Below are positions 60,315 through 64,000 of a stretch of DNA of 64,000 nt, piece by piece. Every line of letters starts with the position of its first letter. Within the stretch, counting starts at the first letter, position 1. Both the position numbers and the translations under genes were made by a program. The notes below the pieces were generated by a model, which ran no database searches, was not told the DNA's origin, and worked only from the letters and a program-made list of their open reading frames with translations. Origin of the DNA: Helicoverpa zea (Eukaryota > Arthropoda > Insecta > Lepidoptera > Noctuidae); the NCBI RefSeq assembly GCF_022581195.2, contig NC_061459.1, forward strand, positions 5,890,001 to 5,954,000. Direction: 5' to 3'.

Positions 60315-60685
60315 ACCAAAGAACACTACAGTACATTATGAACTTCAATAACTACTAGAACACCTTTACTATTAAGTTTAATCTTATTCATGCAAGGTTA
60401 TTATATTCAGCATTATTTAAGACTGGTCATTATTTAATGGTCTGAGACACATCCATAATCACCTGTCTAGCATTTTCCCTACGTTGGGTTCAGATATTAG
60501 TAAAGCAAACTGACGATTGCTGATATAATTTTTTATAATTAAGATGGTAGGATAAATTGGGTAAGGTTACATTGTAAACAATTATGTCATAGATTACAAA
60601 CTTTAATGTGTTGGTCTAATCTAAAAGTACCTAAAAAGTACTTTTAGTTTTTTTGTGCTGTGTAGAATAATAGTATTATTTTCGG
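60315..60685 (+). other. EMC10 3'UTR and downstream sequence
   Basis: Non-coding AT-rich sequence after the TAA. I could not assign a polyadenylation signal. A short hairpin, CTAAAAGTAC...GTACTTTTAG with a 7-base loop, lies near 60620-60646. Confidence 0.35.
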
Positions 60686-60689
60686 GTTA

Positions 60690-61000
60690 TTCCCGCTCGG
60701 TAACACCCTTTCGTGAACACTGTGGACGATCGGGAAAAAACAGTTTCGTTCGTTCACAGTGTTGACGAACGCTAGTTATTATTTTTGTGTAAAATGGTTA
60801 TTATGCACATGATAAGGCCACTTTTATTTTCTAGTTAATTGTGTTTTAAAAGATCTAACATCCATTAAAATATTTTAAAAATCCATGACATTTTATTTCC
60901 ATATTTTAAAAATAAAAACCAGCATTCATGGACACTGCGAATGAATGAAACTTTTCTCGATCGTCAACAGTGTTGACGAAAAGGTGTTACTGACCGGGAA
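60690..61000. mobile_element. MITE between EMC10 and the DDX19 gene
   Basis: The ends are inverted copies: TTCCCGCTCGGTAACACCCT at the left, and in reverse complement TTCCCGGTCAGTAACACCTT at the right. Similarity continues through ACACTGTKGACGATCG and TTCGTTCGTTCACAGTGT against TTCATTCATTCGCAGTGT. TA lies on both sides (60688-60689 and 61001-61002), although the inverted repeat can also be extended outward to 60686 and 61004. No ORF. Confidence 0.8.
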
Positions 61001-61052
61001 TAACATTTATTTTCAGATTGTGTTGCAAATGTTACTAAATTATTTATGAACA

Positions 61053-62093
61053 CCACTCTAACGTCCGTGGATAGTACAGTATCCAAGAAAAAAGTAGCGT
61101 CATACGCCCATGGATACTATAGTATCCAAAGCGACGAGTTGTGTTTAACTCCATCTATTTTAAAATACGGTATTATTTGTTGAGTTTTGACAGATTATCT
61201 ATATAGCTGATGAAATAGTTCGACGAAAAAATAAGAGATGGTAGTGTAACAAGCTTTTGACAAAAAAAAAAAAATTTAAAATTCAGTTGACGCGTTTGAC
61301 TTTCGTTTCGTTAAGTGTTTTTATAAGTGTCAACTATTATGTCGTTTTGTTTTATTTATTTTACAAGTGTTATACATCAAAATAAACTAGAAGATTTGGG
61401 CTTTACGATGATGTTTAAATATCACAGTTTTAACTGATAAATCTAGTCTAATTTTAACTTCAAACGATTGTTATTTCGAAAAAAGTCCGGTCAAGGTCAT
61501 AGGCCAATCTTAGTTTTGTTTATACATATTTTACAAACTTTTCATTAAAATATTATATTTAATATCGTAATAAGCAAAATAATACATTTTTCAAACAGAA
61601 ATATACTAAATTCATTGAAAATTTCGTAATAGCCTTCTCGAGCGCGGGAGACATCGCGGTAAAATTACGAAGAGTAGTGTTTTGTTTCGATTTAAATAAA
61701 ATACTTAGAGTTAACCGAATATAATCAAATATACATCAGAAGAAAGGGTAATAAGCCTCGTTTGTTCTGAAAATATTTTATTGATAAAATATGCAACAGT
61801 TGTCCCTTATATTTTAAAATGGTAGAAATAAATGTGTTTTTTTCTCCTTAAAATCATGTTTAACCCGGATTTTAGTATCAAAGACTATAACTAACGATTT
61901 TAAAATATCATTAACTTTGATCTGTATTCTTTAACCATTTTTTTCGTATTTTTTTCTTTATTTTAGCCATTACGGTTCAGTAGCTGTATAGGTTTTTTGT
62001 TACGACGAAGTTGCGAGTCGCGCGTGGTTCGGGTGCCGCGCGCGGCTGGACGTTAGAGAGAGAAACGGTCGCGCGGCCCGGACGTTAGAGTGG
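61053..62093. mobile_element. Possible DNA element with CCACTCTAACGTCCG ends
   Basis: CCACTCTAACGTCCG at 61053-61067 has its exact complement at 62079-62093. A subterminal GGACGTTAGAGAG at about 62048-62060 repeats the motif. Next to the left end are two palindromes, TGGATAGTACAGTATCCA (61068-61085, imperfect) and TGGATACTATAGTATCCA (61111-61128, perfect). The interior (about 1 kb) has no transposase that I can recognise. No target duplication is clear, so this could also be two unrelated sites. Confidence 0.5.
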
Positions 62094-62290
62094 TTATATT
62101 TCAAAAGTCTTTCACATGTGTTGGGTTATGCAAACAGTTGTGTGTAACTATTTATTAAAAATGTAATATTAATATGTTTCAGTTTTCATTTTTATTTATA
62201 AGTACCCAATATCCCTATATCATCTCAGTTGATAATATTGTCCATCTGCAACAAATATTAATGCAAAACTCATAAATACAAAATTAATTA

Positions 62291-62296
62291 TTTATT
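62291..62296 (-). terminator. Candidate polyadenylation signal of the DDX19 gene
   Basis: AATAAA on the minus strand, about 97 bases downstream of the stop codon. Other AT-rich alternatives exist further on. Confidence 0.4.
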
Positions 62297-62392
62297 CAAA
62301 TATGTATGTTACTTAAACAATGTAGTACTTAAAATTTAAGCTTCAAGCAATCATAATAATCCTTAATATTATGATAACAAAACAAATGCTTC

Positions 62393-63793
62393 TCAAGCAC
62401 CAATTTTTTCAATTTCTTCTGCATCTTCAATATCTAGCAATTGAATTTTCTTCCCAAAATGAGCTTCTATCTCTTTGCAAATATTCATGGTTTGAGAGGA
62501 GTCAATTAAATTTATTGCAATACCAGCTTTACCAAAACGACCAGTGCGCCCAATTCTGTGCAAGTAAGTTTCACAATCAGCTTTCTTTTCCATATCCATA
62601 GGCATGTCAAAGTTAACAACCAAAGTCACTTGTTCAACATCTATTCCTCGGGACAGCACATTTGTAGTTATCAGTACCTTTTCTAAACCAGCTCTGAAAC
62701 GATCAAGTACTGCTATCCTTTGTTCAACTGTCAATTCACCAGATAATACAGCTACAGAGTGTCCATCTTTCGACATTTTCTCAGACAGCCAGCTAGCAGT
62801 TTTTCTTGTATGACAAAATATAATTGCTTGACCAATTGTTATTACACCATAAATGTTACAAATGGCTCTGTACTTCTCTTCTGGGTTCTTGCATTTAACA
62901 TAATATTGCTTTATATTATCCAGAGACTCTTCTTCACGCAAAAGTCTGATAATGATGGGATTGGGAACAATAATTTCTGCAAATTCCATAACAGCAGCAT
63001 CATAAGTAGCAGAGAAAAACATCATTTGACATGTTGAAGGTAAGCATTTGTGAATCCGAATACATTGGTCTTGATGGCCTTGTCTATCAATCATCACATC
63101 AGCTTCATCCAGTACAAATACTCTAATTTTAGTCATATCAAACATGCCAAATTTGACACCCCAATCAAGCATTTTCCCTGGTGTTCCAATTATAATGTGA
63201 TCAGTGATCTTAGTTCCTCTAGGTACCTCTTCACCTCTCACAGCATACTTCAATTTGATCTCTGGACAGAATTTTGCCATTTTGGCAGCAACTTCTCCAG
63301 TTTGAATTGCTAACTCATAGGTAGGACTCAAACAAAGAACTTGAGGATAATTTTTACTGGAATCAACTCTGCTTAACATAGCTAACACAAAAGCTGCAGT
63401 CTTACCAGTACCTGACTGAGACTGAGCAATCATATTTTGTGGAGGGTCAGCTAACAGGGTTGGTAAGGCAGTCTCTTGAATTTTAGAAGGAGCATTGAAA
63501 CCCATAGCATAGACACCTTTTAAAAGATTGGGTTTCAAGTGTAATGCTTCAAATGTCTTTACGGAATAAAGAGGAGAGTTTGGATCTTTTCTCTGAACTT
63601 CTATGTCCAACTTGGACTCAACTAAGCCTTGTCTTATAATTTTCATCAAAAGCGAAGTGTCGGCTGGGTTAGCTGCATCAGGGGATTCATCAGAGTCTGC
63701 AGACTGATTGAGAGGTTTTTTATTCAAACCGAGTCCAGCTATTTTATTTGAAACCTCCAACTCTTCAGCTTTTTGTCCCCATTGATTAGCCAT
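62393..63793 (-). CDS. DDX19: DEAD-box ATP-dependent RNA helicase DDX19/Dbp5 family
   Basis: DDX19/Dbp5 (Dbp80 in flies) works at the cytoplasmic face of the nuclear pore, where it strips export proteins from mRNA with Gle1 help; it is also linked to translation termination. The 466-aa protein (human about 479) has all DEAD-box motifs: Q motif region 81-106, Walker A AQSQSGTGKT (123-132), PTYELA (157-162), TPGK (204-207), DEAD (229-232), SAT (261-263), AIIFCHT (323-329), TTNVLSRGID (376-385) and HRIGRTGR (412-419). VLDEADVMI and the GHQDQ insert are typical of this subfamily. An upstream in-frame ATG would add seven residues, but it lies across a splice acceptor (TTGTTGCAG, AG at 63803-63804), so I start at MANQW. 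The coding region is one exon. Confidence 0.96.
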   Translation of the reverse strand: MANQWGQKAEELEVSNKIAGLGLNKKPLNQSADSDESPDAANPADTSLLMKIIRQGLVESKLDIEVQRKDPNSPLYSVKTFEALHLKPNLLKGVYAMGFNAPSKIQETALPTLLADPPQNMIAQSQSGTGKTAAFVLAMLSRVDSSKNYPQVLCLSPTYELAIQTGEVAAKMAKFCPEIKLKYAVRGEEVPRGTKITDHIIIGTPGKMLDWGVKFGMFDMTKIRVFVLDEADVMIDRQGHQDQCIRIHKCLPSTCQMMFFSATYDAAVMEFAEIIVPNPIIIRLLREEESLDNIKQYYVKCKNPEEKYRAICNIYGVITIGQAIIFCHTRKTASWLSEKMSKDGHSVAVLSGELTVEQRIAVLDRFRAGLEKVLITTNVLSRGIDVEQVTLVVNFDMPMDMEKKADCETYLHRIGRTGRFGKAGIAINLIDSSQTMNICKEIEAHFGKKIQLLDIEDAEEIEKIGA

Positions 63794-63802
63794 TTTGAGA
63801 AT

Positions 63803-64000
63803 CTGCAACAACATGAAATGTTTTTATCGTTTTCTTGTATCAATCAACAAAAACAATGATATGTAACATGATAGAAACATGCAACAATTTATTATTTAAT
63901 ACTGCATAAGGAGCAATTACAATTACTTCTAGAAATCAAGAATGACAATGTGAAATCAAATTTACAGTCACGGAAACTAAAAGTTTTCCGGTACGAAACA
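63803..64000 (-). other. 5'UTR intron of the DDX19 gene, partial
   Basis: The minus-strand acceptor TTGTTGCAG ends at 63803, leaving nine exon bases before the start codon. The upstream exon and promoter are outside the window or too close to its edge to define. Confidence 0.55.

Noticed and set aside
62371..63313. Plus-strand open frames opposite the helicase gene
   Set aside because: They are antisense shadows of the DDX19 coding region.
63794..63814. Seven extra N-terminal codons (MLLQILK) for the helicase
   Set aside because: They read across a splice acceptor (TTGTTGCAG) and are not in known family members; MANQW is the better start.
1..64000. Bacterial-type systems, CRISPR arrays, integrated virus genes, tRNA or microRNA genes
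   Set aside because: No spaced direct-repeat array, no viral or bacterial domain, and no clear cloverleaf apart from the SINE head were seen. MicroRNA hairpins cannot be excluded by eye and need folding and small-RNA data.

Overview
The window is nuclear DNA of an insect, almost certainly a moth or butterfly (Lepidoptera). It is AT-rich, with GT-AG introns. It carries repeats I recognise as lepidopteran: a retroposon tail reading GGCCTATGTCCAGCAGTGGA followed by (GAT)n, the element beginning TTAGGGTTCCGTA and ending in GGCCGG, Helitron-like ends with an AAGTCGGTTAAAA terminus, and retroposon copies ending in ATATTAGTATAGAT. No species can be named from sequence alone. No prokaryotic operon, CRISPR array, tRNA or rRNA gene was seen.

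Layout. Positions 1-38116 hold no convincing protein-coding exon. This stretch has AT-rich spacer, scattered GC-rich islands that may be regulatory, and mobile elements: a short retroposon with a 13-bp target duplication (3731-3846), a fold-back Helitron-like repeat with a nested MITE (3955-5046), a mariner-like element with very long terminal inverted repeats and an N-terminally incomplete transposase (29044-30779), and a TA-flanked MITE (35342-35735). From 38117 to 40447 lies a complete five-exon gene for delta-type sarcoglycan (311 aa). Its first coding exon starts at a splice acceptor, so a non-coding first exon probably lies upstream. From 40448 to 57513 there is again no coding gene, but there is a tRNA-derived SINE with a 15-bp target duplication (43109-43502) and several other elements, including an 808-bp long-inverted-repeat element (55425-56232).

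The last 7 kb hold two convergent housekeeping genes. EMC10 (57514-60314, +) encodes a subunit of the ER membrane protein complex in five exons, 224 aa. The DDX19/Dbp5 mRNA-export helicase (62393-63793, -) is 466 aa with an uninterrupted coding region behind a 5'UTR intron. EMC10 introns host a Penelope-like retroelement fragment with its own nested insertion and two retroposon copies. Two inverted-repeat DNA elements separate the convergent gene ends.

The three genes do not form a pathway. Sarcoglycan acts in the dystrophin-associated complex at the muscle surface, EMC10 in membrane-protein insertion at the ER, and DDX19/Dbp5 at the nuclear pore. I found no clearly new multi-gene system. The least ordinary features are the mobile-element architectures, a perfect 38-bp palindrome with no spacer (16972-17009), and two pairs of diverged non-coding duplicates.
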